A stretch of 56,673 nt of DNA, taken from Acidobacteriota bacterium. GTDB taxonomy: Bacteria > Acidobacteriota > Polarisedimenticolia > J045. This document shows, piece by piece, positions 17,533 to 26,526 of the stretch. Positions within the stretch are counted from its first letter, which is position 1. The number at the start of each line of letters is the position of its first letter. The position numbers and the translations under genes are program-made. Below the pieces are notes generated by a model. The model was not told the DNA's origin, made no database searches, and worked only from the letters and a program-made list of their open reading frames with translations. Where the stretch lies: positions 1 to 56,673 of the forward strand of contig JALOKP010000014.1 of assembly GCA_025456425.1 (NCBI GenBank), read 5' to 3'.

Positions 17533-18882
17533 CTAGCCGCGGCGCCGTCCGCCGCGGCGCCGCCCCGCCCGTCCGCTCCGCGCGCGCCCGCCGCGTCCCG
17601 CGCCGTGATCGCGCGCCCCGGCCTCCGGGACCGGGCCCAGGGGCGCGACCTCGGCCAGCCGGCGGCGCCACTCCGCAGTCTCGTCGAGCGCGTCGCCGGT
17701 GGCTCGGGCGTGGATCTCGAACAGGTCGAGCGTCTCCGGGAAGTAGTGGCGCCGCACCAGCGCCACGGTCGACGCCTTGCGCCGGCCGGGGTGCGGGGCG
17801 AGCCGGTCGAGCGTGAGCAGGACCTGTCGCACCCGCTCGGCGTCCTTGCGGCTGAGCGCGATCCGCAGCGACAGCCCGCGCAGCAGCTCGACCACGGCCG
17901 GGACCGGGTCGGCTGCGGGTCCGCGCGGGCTGCGGGCCCGCGCGGCCTCGATTGCGGCGAAGGCCGGACCGGCCAGCAGCACCGAGAGCTGGACCGGCGT
18001 GCCGAGCGCGCGCCCGGCGTGGGTCAGACGGTCGGTCTGGCGCAGCGCCGCCCGCAGCGCTTCCAGCTCGTCCGTGCGCCCCAGGGCGGCGGAGTGCGCG
18101 AGGTGCTCGTGCAGCTCCGGCAGGACGACTTCGAGCACCCCGCTGGCGCGCATCAGGTCGAACGCCGGGGCGGCGGCCCCGCCGCGGAACATCCGCAGCA
18201 GGTCCTCGAGGATCCGCGGCGCCGCGGCGCGCAGGATGTCCCCGCGGCGCTCGACGATCGCGTTCCAGGTGGCGGGGTCGACCGTCAGGCCCAGCCGCGC
18301 CGCCAGGCGCAGCGCGCGCAGGATGCGGATCGGGTCTTCCGCCATCCTCACGTCGGGGTCGCCGATCGTGCGCAGCACCCGCCGCTCGACGTCGGACACC
18401 CCGCCCACGAAGTCCAGGATCACCTGGCGGCGGACGTCGTAGAAGAGCGCGTTCCAGGTGAAGTCGCGCCGGAACGCGTCCTCCGCCGCCGTGCCGAAGA
18501 CGTTGTCTTCGCGGATCAGGCGGTCGCCGTTCTCCTCGGACGGCTCGGCGGCGCCGGCGCGGAAGGTCGCGACCTCGATGATCTTGTCGCGGAAGTGGAG
18601 GTGCGCCAGGCGAAAGCGCCGGCCGATGATCCGGCAGTTGCGGAACAGGCGCCGGACCTCGTTGGGGTGCGCCGAGGTCGCGATGTCGAAGTCCTTCGGG
18701 CGCAGCCCGAAGAGCAGGTCGCGGACGCAGCCGCCGACCAGGTAGGCCTCGAAGCCGGCATCGGCCAGGCGCTCGACGATCCGCACCGCGTCCTGATCGA
18801 GCCGCTCGGTCGGGAAGGCGATCGGGATCTCCTGCGCCGGAGGCAGGTCGGGTCGTTCGGGTTCGGACAGCTCGGTCATCAC
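17533..18882 (-). CDS. pcnB: Poly(A) polymerase I / CCA-adding-type nucleotidyltransferase
   Basis: 449 residues. Class II nucleotidyltransferase head with VGGCVRDLLFGLRPKDFDIATSA (the catalytic Asp pair DxD), then RRDFTWNAL and EDPIRILRALRLAARL, followed by the helical RNA-binding body. The last 30 residues are Arg/Gly-rich, as in PcnB tails that bind RNA. The PcnB-like arrangement and basic tail favour poly(A) addition to mRNA for decay over tRNA CCA repair, but these enzymes are hard to separate by sequence. All tRNAs in this window encode CCA, so CCA addition would not be essential for them. A small gap of 34 bases separates it from sdhB. Confidence 0.85.
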   Translation of the reverse strand: MMTELSEPERPDLPPAQEIPIAFPTERLDQDAVRIVERLADAGFEAYLVGGCVRDLLFGLRPKDFDIATSAHPNEVRRLFRNCRIIGRRFRLAHLHFRDKIIEVATFRAGAAEPSEENGDRLIREDNVFGTAAEDAFRRDFTWNALFYDVRRQVILDFVGGVSDVERRVLRTIGDPDVRMAEDPIRILRALRLAARLGLTVDPATWNAIVERRGDILRAAAPRILEDLLRMFRGGAAAPAFDLMRASGVLEVVLPELHEHLAHSAALGRTDELEALRAALRQTDRLTHAGRALGTPVQLSVLLAGPAFAAIEAARARSPRGPAADPVPAVVELLRGLSLRIALSRKDAERVRQVLLTLDRLAPHPGRRKASTVALVRRHYFPETLDLFEIHARATGDALDETAEWRRRLAEVAPLGPVPEAGARDHGAGRGGRARSGRAGRRRGGRRRG

Positions 18883-18916
18883 GCCTCGCAGGGTGGTGCG
18901 TCGCCGGCCCGGCCGG

Positions 18917-19672
18917 TCAACCGCCGAACAGCCGGGCCAGCCAGCGCCGGTTGACCTGTCGGTTGAGCCGGGCGATGGCGTCGGTCAGCGGGATCTCCTT
19001 CGGACAGACGGCGGCGCAGTTCTGTGCGTTGCCGCAGGCCGTGATCCCGCCCCGCCCCATCAGCGCCTCGAGGCGCTCGCCCTCCTCCATCCGCCCGGTC
19101 GGGTTGAGCAGGAAATAATACGCCTGACCGAGGGGCGCCGGGCCGACGAAGCGCTCCGGCGCGTGGCCGCTGAAGTTGGGGCAGGCCTCCATGCAGCAGC
19201 CGCAGGTCATGCAGCGGCTGTAGTCGTAGGCCTCGCCCTGCTCGGCCGGCGCCCGCCGCGGGGCCGGTCCGAGGTCGTAGGTCCCCTCGATCGGGATCCA
19301 GCCCCGGACCCGCTTGAGCCCCTCGAACATCGGGGTCCGGTCGACGATCAGGTCGCGCACCAGCGGGAACTTGGAGAGCGGCTCGAGCGTGATCGTCCCG
19401 TCGGGCAGGTTGTCGACGAGGGTCGAGCAGGCCTGCATCGGCACGCCGTTGACCCGCATCGAGCACGACCCGCAAACCTCCTCGAGGCAGGCCGACTCGT
19501 AGGCGATCGGGGTCACGGCCCGGCCGGCGGCGTCGACCGGCCGGCGGGCGATCTCCTGCAGGCAGGCGATCAGGTTGAGGCGGGGCCGGTACGGGAGGCG
19601 GAACTCCTGCCAGGCGGCGGGCGCCCCCGGCCGTTCCTGCCTCTGGATCTTCAGCACGATCTCGCGGCGCAT
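18917..19672 (-). CDS. sdhB: Succinate dehydrogenase iron-sulfur subunit
   Basis: 251 residues. [2Fe-2S] cluster: YESACLEEVCGSCSMRVNG with a later Cys in QACSTLV. [4Fe-4S] and [3Fe-4S] ligands: SRCMTCGCCMEACPNF and CGNAQNCAAVCPKEIP. It relays electrons from FAD in SdhA to quinone in the membrane subunit. Start ATG at 19672; it follows sdhA after 20 bases. Third gene of the leftward sdhCAB operon. Confidence 0.95.
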   Translation of the reverse strand: MRREIVLKIQRQERPGAPAAWQEFRLPYRPRLNLIACLQEIARRPVDAAGRAVTPIAYESACLEEVCGSCSMRVNGVPMQACSTLVDNLPDGTITLEPLSKFPLVRDLIVDRTPMFEGLKRVRGWIPIEGTYDLGPAPRRAPAEQGEAYDYSRCMTCGCCMEACPNFSGHAPERFVGPAPLGQAYYFLLNPTGRMEEGERLEALMGRGGITACGNAQNCAAVCPKEIPLTDAIARLNRQVNRRWLARLFGG

Positions 19673-19692
19673 GCGCTCGTCCCCTCCGGCCG

Positions 19693-21516
19693 TCAGTCGT
19701 ACTTGCGGGCCACCGGCTTCAGCAGCGAGGTGTCGATCTCCTCGAAGCTGAATTCCGGCCCGCGCGGGGTGTGGGTCGCGATCGTCGACTTGAGCCAGTT
19801 CGCGTCGTCCCGCGCCGGGAACTCCGGCTTGTAGTGCGCGCCGCGCGACTCGTCCCGCAGCCGGGCGCTGCGGGTGATCAGCCGCGCCAGCTGCAGCATG
19901 TTGTCGAGCTGGTTGACGAAGGGCAGCTCCTGGTTGGACCAGTCGCCGGTGTCGGTGACCCCGATCTCCTTCCAGCGCTCCATGAAGCCGGAGATCGTGT
20001 CGTCGGTCCGGTCGAGGTTCGCGTTGGTCCTGACGATCGTCACGTTGTCGATCATCAGGTCGCCCAACTCGCGGTGCAGCGTCCGGGCGTTCTCCCGCCC
20101 CTGCATCCGCCGCAGCCGCTCGAAGCGATCGCGCCAGCGCCGGGCTGCGTCGTCGAAGAGGGAGGAGGGCTGCTCGGCCGCCCGCTGCGCCGTCCCCTGC
20201 GCGGCGTAGATCGTCGCCGCCGGGCCGGAGACCAGCCCGGCGTAGATGCACGACAGCAGCGCGTTGGCCCCCAGGCGATTGGCGCCGTGGTACTGGTACT
20301 CGCACTCTCCGGCGGCGTAGAGGCCGGGGAGGTTGGTCATGTGGTTGCGCGGCGAGGCCGGGTCGTAGTAGCCGTCGGGCGTCTTCTCGTAGTCGACCCA
20401 GAGGCCGCCCATCGAGTAGTGGATCGCCGGGAAGATCCGCATCGGGACCGTGCGCGGGTCGTCCCCCACGAACTGCTCGTAGATCTCGAGGATCGAGCCC
20501 AGCCGCCGGTCGAGGAACTCGCGGCTCTTGTGGGTCAGGTCGAGGTAGACCTGGTTCTCGCCGCCGACCCCCAGCCCGAGGTCGACGCAGACGTGGTAGA
20601 TCTCGCGCGAGCCGATGTCGCGCGGCACGAGGTTCCCGAACTTGGGGTACTTCTCCTCGAGGAAGTACCAGCGCTCGGCCTCCGGAATCTCCTTCGGGTC
20701 GCGCGTGTCGCCCTTCTTCCGCGGAACCCAGACCCGGCCCCCTTCGCCGCGCGCCGACTCGGACATCAGGCGCATCTTGTCCTCGCCGGGGATCGCCGTC
20801 GGGTGGATCTGGACCATCTCGGCGTTGCCGAAGCGGGCCCCCTCCAGGTAGGCCGCGGCCGCGGCCGAGCCGGTGCAGATCACCGAGTTGGTGCTGCGCC
20901 CGTAGACCACGCCCAGCCCGCCGGTCGCCAGGATCACGGCGTCGGCCGGGAAGGCTTCGATCTTCATCGCCCGCAGGTCGAGCGCGACGATCCCGCAGCA
21001 GGGGCCGCCGGGCGCGGCGAGGATCGGCCCGAGGAACTCCCAGCCCTCGTACTTCTGCACCAGCCCCTCGACCTCGTAGCGCCGCACCTGCTCGTCCAGC
21101 GCGTAGAGCAGCTGCTGGCCGGTCGAGGCCCCGGCGAACGCGGTCCGGTGATAGAGCGTCCCGCCGAAGCGCCGGAAGTCGAGGTCGCCTTCCCCCGTGC
21201 GCGAAAACGGCACGCCCATCCGGTCGAGCAGATAGATGATCTTCGGCGCCTCGAGGGTCATCGACCGCACGGGGGGCTGATGCGCGAGGAAGTCGCCCCC
21301 CTTGACCGTGTCGTAGCAGTGGATCTCGGGCGAGTCGTTCTCGCCCTTGATGTTGACCGCGGCGTTGATCCCGCCCTGGGCGCAGGCCGAATGCGAGCGC
21401 TTGACGGGGACGACCGAGAAGAGCGCGACCGGGTGCCCGCGCTCGGCGATCTTGATCGTGGCCATCAGGCCGGCGAGACCGCCGCCGACGACCAGGAAGC
21501 GGGGCTGGGCGCTCAT
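19693..21516 (-). CDS. sdhA: Succinate dehydrogenase flavoprotein subunit
   Basis: 607 residues. N-terminal FAD fold VVGGGLAGLMATIKIAERG; KRSHSACAQGGINAA holds the His to which FAD is bound covalently; HPTAIPGEDKMRLMSESARGEGG and the Arg-rich segment that follows form the dicarboxylate site; GANRLGANALLSCIYAG closes the FAD site. Oxidises succinate to fumarate. Its ATG overlaps the sdhC stop by 4 bases. Order C-A-B with a single cytochrome b subunit is that of B-type enzymes, found in Bacillus, Bacteroidota and Acidobacteriota. Confidence 0.96.
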   Translation of the reverse strand: MSAQPRFLVVGGGLAGLMATIKIAERGHPVALFSVVPVKRSHSACAQGGINAAVNIKGENDSPEIHCYDTVKGGDFLAHQPPVRSMTLEAPKIIYLLDRMGVPFSRTGEGDLDFRRFGGTLYHRTAFAGASTGQQLLYALDEQVRRYEVEGLVQKYEGWEFLGPILAAPGGPCCGIVALDLRAMKIEAFPADAVILATGGLGVVYGRSTNSVICTGSAAAAAYLEGARFGNAEMVQIHPTAIPGEDKMRLMSESARGEGGRVWVPRKKGDTRDPKEIPEAERWYFLEEKYPKFGNLVPRDIGSREIYHVCVDLGLGVGGENQVYLDLTHKSREFLDRRLGSILEIYEQFVGDDPRTVPMRIFPAIHYSMGGLWVDYEKTPDGYYDPASPRNHMTNLPGLYAAGECEYQYHGANRLGANALLSCIYAGLVSGPAATIYAAQGTAQRAAEQPSSLFDDAARRWRDRFERLRRMQGRENARTLHRELGDLMIDNVTIVRTNANLDRTDDTISGFMERWKEIGVTDTGDWSNQELPFVNQLDNMLQLARLITRSARLRDESRGAHYKPEFPARDDANWLKSTIATHTPRGPEFSFEEIDTSLLKPVARKYD

Positions 21517-22235
21517 CGGGTGGCTCCTTGCCCGGAGGGCGCGGGGGCGGCGGCGTGCGGCGCCCCGCCCGTGGCGGCGGCCGGCTGCAGCCGGAGCGGC
21601 GACAGCCCGCCGAGCGGCCCGAAGGCCAGGAGCGAGTTGATCCCGGTGAGGCCGAAGGCCAGCGCGATCAGCAGCGCGGCCAGCGACCAGCGGCGCTGCG
21701 CAGCCTTCGAGGTCAGCAGGCCCCAGTGGATCGCGAAGCCCCACAGCCCGTTGCCGAAGTGGAACGACGCGGCCAGCACGCCGGCGACGTAGAGAGCGAA
21801 GGTCAGGGGGTTCTGCAGCTTGTCCTGCATCAGCGCGAACAGGTCGTGGGTGCTGCCGCCGAACCACTCGGCGAAGCGGGTGGTCAGCACGTGGTAGGGG
21901 ATGAAGAACAGCAGCAGGACGCCGGTCACCCGCTGCAGCGTGAAGAGCGCGTTCTGCCGCAGCGGGAGCGCGCGGTTGTTGAACTTCGCCTCCCAGACGA
22001 TCCAGCAGCCGAGGGCCGCGTGGAAGGCGATCGGCACGAAGATCCCGAAGATCTCGAGCAGGAACAGGTAGGGGAGCGAGCGCAGGAAGTCGACCTTCTC
22101 GTTGTAGGCCGCGGCGCCGCCGAGCGCGAAGGCGTTGGTGAGCCAGTGCTCGAGCAGGAAGACGCCCACCGGGAGGACCCCCGTGAGGCTCTGCAGCCGG
22201 CGAAGGGTAAAGTACTGCTGATCCGTGAGGGCCAT
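21513..22235 (-). CDS. sdhC: Succinate dehydrogenase cytochrome b subunit
   Basis: 240 residues with five hydrophobic helices. Conserved His residues lie in LLEHWLTN, AFHAALG, YHVLTT and SFHFGNGLWGFAIHWG, enough for two b hemes, as expected for a B-type, single-subunit anchor (SdhC, TIGR02046-like). The C-terminal 35 residues are Ala/Pro-rich. Start ATG at 22235 with GAGG upstream. First gene of the operon; its stop overlaps the sdhA start. Confidence 0.92.
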   Translation of the reverse strand: MALTDQQYFTLRRLQSLTGVLPVGVFLLEHWLTNAFALGGAAAYNEKVDFLRSLPYLFLLEIFGIFVPIAFHAALGCWIVWEAKFNNRALPLRQNALFTLQRVTGVLLLFFIPYHVLTTRFAEWFGGSTHDLFALMQDKLQNPLTFALYVAGVLAASFHFGNGLWGFAIHWGLLTSKAAQRRWSLAALLIALAFGLTGINSLLAFGPLGGLSPLRLQPAAATGGAPHAAAPAPSGQGATR

Positions 22236-22354
22236 CGGCGACCTCTCCTCGAACGCGGGCGCCGGCCGGGCCCGGATCGACCGGTGCGCAAGCCGAGGCG
22301 CCGGAATCGGGGGGCCGGTGGTGCGCCGGGCGGCACGGCCCGGCGTGAGGCGGG

Positions 22355-23347
22355 ATGATAGCGCATGGCGAACCGGGGGCCTATTTGATTAAGCGCTCAC
22401 GAAACACTGCCGCACAGGTCGTATTACTTGCGAGCGTGTTCATGTTAGCCGGCGGTCAGGGGAGCGCCTCGGCCGCGGCGACGCCCGCTCCCGCGCCGAC
22501 GCCCGCGCCGGAGCCTCTGCGCTCGCTCGCCGGCTGGACCGCGCTCGAGCTGGGCGGAGAGCGGTTCCTGGTCGCTGCCGCCCGCTCGCGGCTCGAGCGC
22601 TGGCCGGCCGCGGCCGAAGGGGGCGAGGCGCTGCTCCGGGTGACGACGACGGTCACCCTCTTCGGGGCCCGCAGCGGACGCCACCAGGTCGACGCGCTGT
22701 CGCGGGGCACGCCGCCCGCCACCACCCGCTGGACCGAGATCCAGCTCGGCAAGCGCGCCCGCGCGATGCAGATTGAAGCCGACCGGCTCACCGCCTGGCG
22801 CTTCGCCCTGCCGCCCGGCGACCAGCTCCCGGCCGCGGGGGCCTGGGGCAAGCCCGACAAGACGGCGAAGGTGACGCTGCCGGCCGACTCGCCGGCCGCC
22901 GCCTGCGGCACGGTCGATCCCTACACGCTGCTGCTGCGCCTCGACTGCCTGGTGGCCGACCCCGAGCGGCGGGCCCTGCTCGTCTCGCGCGAGGGGGCGG
23001 CCCTGGTGCGGGTGGAACGGTCCGGCGAGCGGCGGGCCACGGCGCTCCGGCTGCGCGACCTCGCCGGCGGCGAGACGGTCGAGGCGCAGCTCGTGCTGCA
23101 GCGGCTGGTGCTGCGGGGCCGCGGCGGCGCGCAGGGCGAGACCGCGTTCGGGATGGTCGGCGACGTCTCGATCTGGATCGACGAGGCGAGCGGCGCGGTG
23201 GTCGAGATCGAGGGGAAGCACGAGAACATCCCCGGCACGATCCGGCTGCGCGCGCGGGCCTTCTCGCGGGCCGCCGCGCCGCGTCCCGTCCCGCCCTGGC
23301 CCTTCCTCCCGGCGGCGCGGCTTGACGCCGGACGCGCGACTCCGTAG
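22355..23347 (+). CDS. Exported hypothetical protein
   Basis: 330 residues. A basic stretch (IKRSRN) and hydrophobic core (VVLLASVFMLAGG) with ASA-A cleavage form a signal peptide at about residues 12-41. The mature part is beta-rich, with a C-terminal segment (FGMVGDVSIWIDEASGAVVEIEGKH) reminiscent of DUF3108-type periplasmic proteins, not securely. ATG at 22355 has GAGG 5 bases upstream; TTG at 22385 would give a shorter, more typical signal peptide. The start region of the gene and the sdh operon are divergent, about 120 bases apart. Function unknown. Confidence 0.65.
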   Translation: MIAHGEPGAYLIKRSRNTAAQVVLLASVFMLAGGQGSASAAATPAPAPTPAPEPLRSLAGWTALELGGERFLVAAARSRLERWPAAAEGGEALLRVTTTVTLFGARSGRHQVDALSRGTPPATTRWTEIQLGKRARAMQIEADRLTAWRFALPPGDQLPAAGAWGKPDKTAKVTLPADSPAAACGTVDPYTLLLRLDCLVADPERRALLVSREGAALVRVERSGERRATALRLRDLAGGETVEAQLVLQRLVLRGRGGAQGETAFGMVGDVSIWIDEASGAVVEIEGKHENIPGTIRLRARAFSRAAAPRPVPPWPFLPAARLDAGRATP

Positions 23348-23376
23348 ATTCGCCCCCCTTTTCCGGGGAGGGGCCC

Positions 23377-23904
23377 ATGCTGCACGCCACGCGCCTTTCG
23401 ATCGCCCCCTCCGCCTTCGTCGCGCCGGGCGCCGTGCTGGTCGGCGACGTCACGCTCGGCGACGCCGCCAGCGTCTGGTACGGCTGCGTGCTGCGCGGCG
23501 ACATCGAGCCGATCGCGATCGGGGCGCGGACCAACGTCCAGGACCTGACGGTCGTGCACGTCGACCTCGGCCTGCCGACGACGGTCGGCGCGGACGTCAC
23601 GATCGGGCACCGCGCCGTGGTCCACGGCTGCGTGATCGAGGACGGCGCGCTGATCGGGATGGGGGCCGTCGTGCTCTCCGGGGCCCGGATCGGGGCGGGG
23701 GCGCTGGTCGCGGCCGGCGCGGTGGTGAAGGAACGGTTCGTCGTCCCGCCGCGGGCGCTCGTCGCCGGGGTGCCGGGGAAGATCGTGGGCGAGCTCGACG
23801 ACGCGCTGCTCGCTCGGATCGCCCGCAACAAGGACCACTACGTCGCGACCGCCGCGCGCTACCTGGCGGGCGAGCTGGGCGGGGGTCCGCATGGCGGCCG
23901 CTGA
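23377..23904 (+). CDS. Gamma-class carbonic anhydrase-like protein
   Basis: 175 residues in a left-handed beta-helix of hexapeptide repeats. The metal-ligand His residues are present: VVHVDL, then GHRAVVHG with two more. The conserved RGD in LRGDIEPI and VWYGCVLRGD are typical. Family members hydrate CO2 or are inactive acyltransferase relatives; the His triad here favours activity. ATG at 23377 with GGGGAGGGG upstream. Overlaps the next gene by 14 bases. Confidence 0.88.
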   Translation: MLHATRLSIAPSAFVAPGAVLVGDVTLGDAASVWYGCVLRGDIEPIAIGARTNVQDLTVVHVDLGLPTTVGADVTIGHRAVVHGCVIEDGALIGMGAVVLSGARIGAGALVAAGAVVKERFVVPPRALVAGVPGKIVGELDDALLARIARNKDHYVATAARYLAGELGGGPHGGR

Positions 23905-24880
23905 GGAACAGGCGTTCCTGGCGCTGGCCCGCCCGGGCCGGCGCTTCGTGCTGACGACGCACATCCAGCCCGACGCCGACGGGATCGGCAGCGAACTGGC
24001 GCTGGCCGCGCTGCTGCGGGCGCGCGGGGCCGCGCCGCGGATCGTCAACGCCGATCCGCTGCCTGCCGCGCTCGCGTTCCTGGACGAGGCCGGCGAGGTC
24101 GAGACCTGGGACCCGGCCGCGCACGGCCCCGCTCTGGCCGCCGCCGACGCGATCGTGATGCTCGATAACTCCGACCCGGCGCGCCTCGGCGCGCTCGAGC
24201 CGGCGGTCCGGGCCTCGGCCGCGCGGACCGTCAGCATCGACCACCACCCCGATCCCGACCCGTTCTGGTCGCTGCTCGTGCTGCGCACCGGGGCCAGCTC
24301 GACCGCCGAGGTCGTCTTCGACCTGGCGCGCGCCGCCACGGTCGAGCTGCCGCCCGCCGCGCTGCGCGCGCTCTACGCCGGGCTGGTCGGCGACACCGGG
24401 CGCTTCCGCTTCGGCAGTACCAGCGCCGAAGCCTTCGCGATGGCGGCCGAGCTGGTGCGGGCCGGCGTCTCGCCGGCGGCGATGTTCGCCCGGATGGAGG
24501 AGTGCGTCAGCGGGCCCTACCTGCGGCTGCTGGGCCGGACCCTCGGCTCGGCCGAACTGCTGGAACAGGGGCGGCTGGTGCTGCTCACCGTGCCGCGGGC
24601 GCTGGTCGTCGAGCTGGGGGCGCAGGCCGAGGACACCTCGGAGATCATCAACGAGTCGCTGCGCCTCGGCGCCAGCCGGGTCGCGGCGCTGTTCCGCGAG
24701 CAGGAAGACGGGCGCACCAAGGTCAGCCTGCGCAGCAAGGGGCCGCTCGACGTCAACCGCGTGGCCCGCCGTCACGGCGGCGGCGGTCACCGCAACGCGT
24801 CGGGGATCGTGCTCGGCTGCCCGCTCGACGAGGCCCGCAGCCGGCTGCTGCCCGAGCTGCTCGAGCTGGCCGCGGAGTAG
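23891..24880 (+). CDS. nrnA: DHH phosphoesterase, NrnA-type oligoribonuclease/pAp phosphatase
   Basis: 329 residues. DHH domain: HIQPDADGIGSEL, VMLDNSDPAR, SIDHHPDPDP (the name-giving DHH) and GDTGRFRFG. C-terminal DHHA1 domain ends with RSKGPLDVNRVARRHGGGGHRNASG. By family it degrades nano-RNA 2-5 bases long and dephosphorylates 3'-phosphoadenosine-5'-phosphate, using Mn(II). ATG at 23891 inside the end of the carbonic anhydrase gene shows translational coupling. The last 94 bases overlap the convergent RimK-like gene. Confidence 0.92.
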   Translation: MAAAEEQAFLALARPGRRFVLTTHIQPDADGIGSELALAALLRARGAAPRIVNADPLPAALAFLDEAGEVETWDPAAHGPALAAADAIVMLDNSDPARLGALEPAVRASAARTVSIDHHPDPDPFWSLLVLRTGASSTAEVVFDLARAATVELPPAALRALYAGLVGDTGRFRFGSTSAEAFAMAAELVRAGVSPAAMFARMEECVSGPYLRLLGRTLGSAELLEQGRLVLLTVPRALVVELGAQAEDTSEIINESLRLGASRVAALFREQEDGRTKVSLRSKGPLDVNRVARRHGGGGHRNASGIVLGCPLDEARSRLLPELLELAAE

Positions 24881-25740
24881 CGGGCCTCGAGGCAGCGCAG
24901 GAGCGACGCGGCGACGTTGCGGCCCGTGGCGGCCTCGATCCCGCGCAGCCCGGGCGAGGCGTTGACCTCGAGCACCAGCGGCCCGTGCGGCGATTCGATC
25001 AGGTCGATCCCGGCGACCCTCAGCCCGATCGCCCGCGCCGCCTCGAGCGCGACGCGCCGCTCCTCGGGCGCCGTGCGGTGGACCACCGCCACGCCGCCGC
25101 GGTGCAGGTTGTTCCGGAACTCGCCCTGCGCCGCGCGCCGCCGCATCGCGGCCACGACCTGCCCGCCGGCGACGATCAGCCGCAGGTCGCCGTCGCAGCG
25201 CAGGTAGGGCTGCACCAGGATGTGCTGGTTGAAGACGTGGAAGGCGCCGACGATCGACTCCGCGCCGGCCGCGCTCTCGGCCAGCATCACCCCCAGCCCC
25301 TGGCTGCCGTCGCTGAGCTTGACCACCACCGGCGGCCCGCCTAGGGCCTCGATCCCGCCGCGCACGTCGCGGGCGTCCCGGGCGAACGCGGTCGCGACCG
25401 CGGGGACCCGGGCGCGGGCCAGGCACTGCAGGGTCGAGAGCTTGTCGCGCGCGATCGCGATCCCGCCCGACGGGTTGAGGCAGGGGACGCCCAGGGACTC
25501 GAACTGTCGCAGCACGGCGAGCCCGGCGAACGACCACGAACGGCCGAGCCGCGGGAGGACCGCGTCGACCGGGCCCAGCGGCTCGCCGCGGTACAAGAGC
25601 GCCGAGCGCTCGCCGTCGACCAGCATCGCGCAGCGCAGCGGGTCGATGATCCGGACGTGGTGGCCCCGCACCCGGCCGACGAGGGCCAGGCGGGCTGTGC
25701 TGTAGAGGAACCGGGAGCGGGACAGGATGACGATCTTCAC
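24787..25740 (-). CDS. RimK-like ATP-grasp ligase
   Basis: 317 residues. ATP-grasp ligase similar to ribosomal S6 / alpha-L-glutamate ligases: VVVKLSDGSQGLGVML and FHVFNQHILVQPYLRC are ATP-binding segments, and EVNASPGLRGIEAATG holds the metal-binding Glu/Asn. It should form an amide between Glu or another amino acid and a protein or small acceptor. GTG start at 25740. About 30 Ser/Arg-rich residues at the end (SAASSSSSGSSRLRASSS) are read antisense to nrnA and look like an extension beyond the usual family end. Confidence 0.85.
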   Translation of the reverse strand: MKIVILSRSRFLYSTARLALVGRVRGHHVRIIDPLRCAMLVDGERSALLYRGEPLGPVDAVLPRLGRSWSFAGLAVLRQFESLGVPCLNPSGGIAIARDKLSTLQCLARARVPAVATAFARDARDVRGGIEALGGPPVVVKLSDGSQGLGVMLAESAAGAESIVGAFHVFNQHILVQPYLRCDGDLRLIVAGGQVVAAMRRRAAQGEFRNNLHRGGVAVVHRTAPEERRVALEAARAIGLRVAGIDLIESPHGPLVLEVNASPGLRGIEAATGRNVAASLLRCLEARYSAASSSSSGSSRLRASSSGQPSTIPDALR

Positions 25741-25874
25741 GGGGGCGCGCTCCGGAGACGGCGCGGCCAGTATACGGCGCGGCCGCACCCCGCCGGACGC
25801 GGCTGTTGACAGGCCGGGGCGCGGCGGCGACGATGCCCCTCCCCCCCTTCCTCCCCCGCGAGGACCGCGATCCC

Positions 25875-26504
25875 GTGTTGCGCGTCGGCATCCTCCTCGC
25901 CGGCTGCGGAGCCCACGACGGCACCGATCCGTTCGAGGCTGCGCTGGCGGCGCTGGCGCTCGACCGGCACGGGCTGCGGGTGGCGTTCCTGGCGCCGGAC
26001 GGCCCGCAGTGCGGCGTCGTCGACCACCGGTCCGGCATGCTCGACGAGGCCGCCGCGCCGCGCCGGCTCGACGTCGAGAGCGCGCGGCTCGCACGCGGCC
26101 CGCTGCGGCCGTTCGATGCGGCCGAGGTGGCCGGGCTCGGCGCGCTGGTCGTTCCCGGCGGGGCGGGCGTGGTGAAGTCGCTGCTCTGCGGCGCACTCGA
26201 GCCGGGGCGCGGCGCCGACCTGGAGGCGGGGGTCCGCGGCCCGCTCGTCGCGCTGCGCGCGCGCGGCGCCCCGCTCGGGGCGATCGGATTGGGGATCGAG
26301 GTGCTGTCCCGGCTCGAGCCCGGGCTGGCGATCGACCCCTTCGCGCTCTCCCCCCGCAGCGCCGCGGTGGACGAGGCGCGGCGGCTGGCCTGGACCCCCG
26401 GGTTCCTCGCGGCGGACGGCCCGGCCGACGCCGCGGCCGGGATCGACGAGATGGTGAAGGCGCTCGCGCGGATGCTGGGCCGGCCGGCGGCCCTTCCGCG
26501 ATAA
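25875..26504 (+). CDS. ElbB/ES1-like protein lacking the nucleophile Cys
   Basis: About 209 residues of the DJ-1/PfpI superfamily. N-terminal RVGILLAGCGAHDGTDPFEA and later GALVVPGGAGVVKSL match ElbB (glyoxalase-like, isoprenoid biosynthesis-associated). The position of the elbow Cys, seen as GFMCIAP in E. coli, reads GAIGLGI here with Gly at about residue 138, so the usual activity is not expected. GTG at 25875 aligns with the E. coli N-terminus and has AGGA about 10 bases upstream; ATG at 25833 would add a Pro-rich leader. Confidence 0.78.
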   Translation: MLRVGILLAGCGAHDGTDPFEAALAALALDRHGLRVAFLAPDGPQCGVVDHRSGMLDEAAAPRRLDVESARLARGPLRPFDAAEVAGLGALVVPGGAGVVKSLLCGALEPGRGADLEAGVRGPLVALRARGAPLGAIGLGIEVLSRLEPGLAIDPFALSPRSAAVDEARRLAWTPGFLAADGPADAAAGIDEMVKALARMLGRPAALPR

Positions 26505-26526
26505 TGGCGCCGCGGAGCCGAGACGG

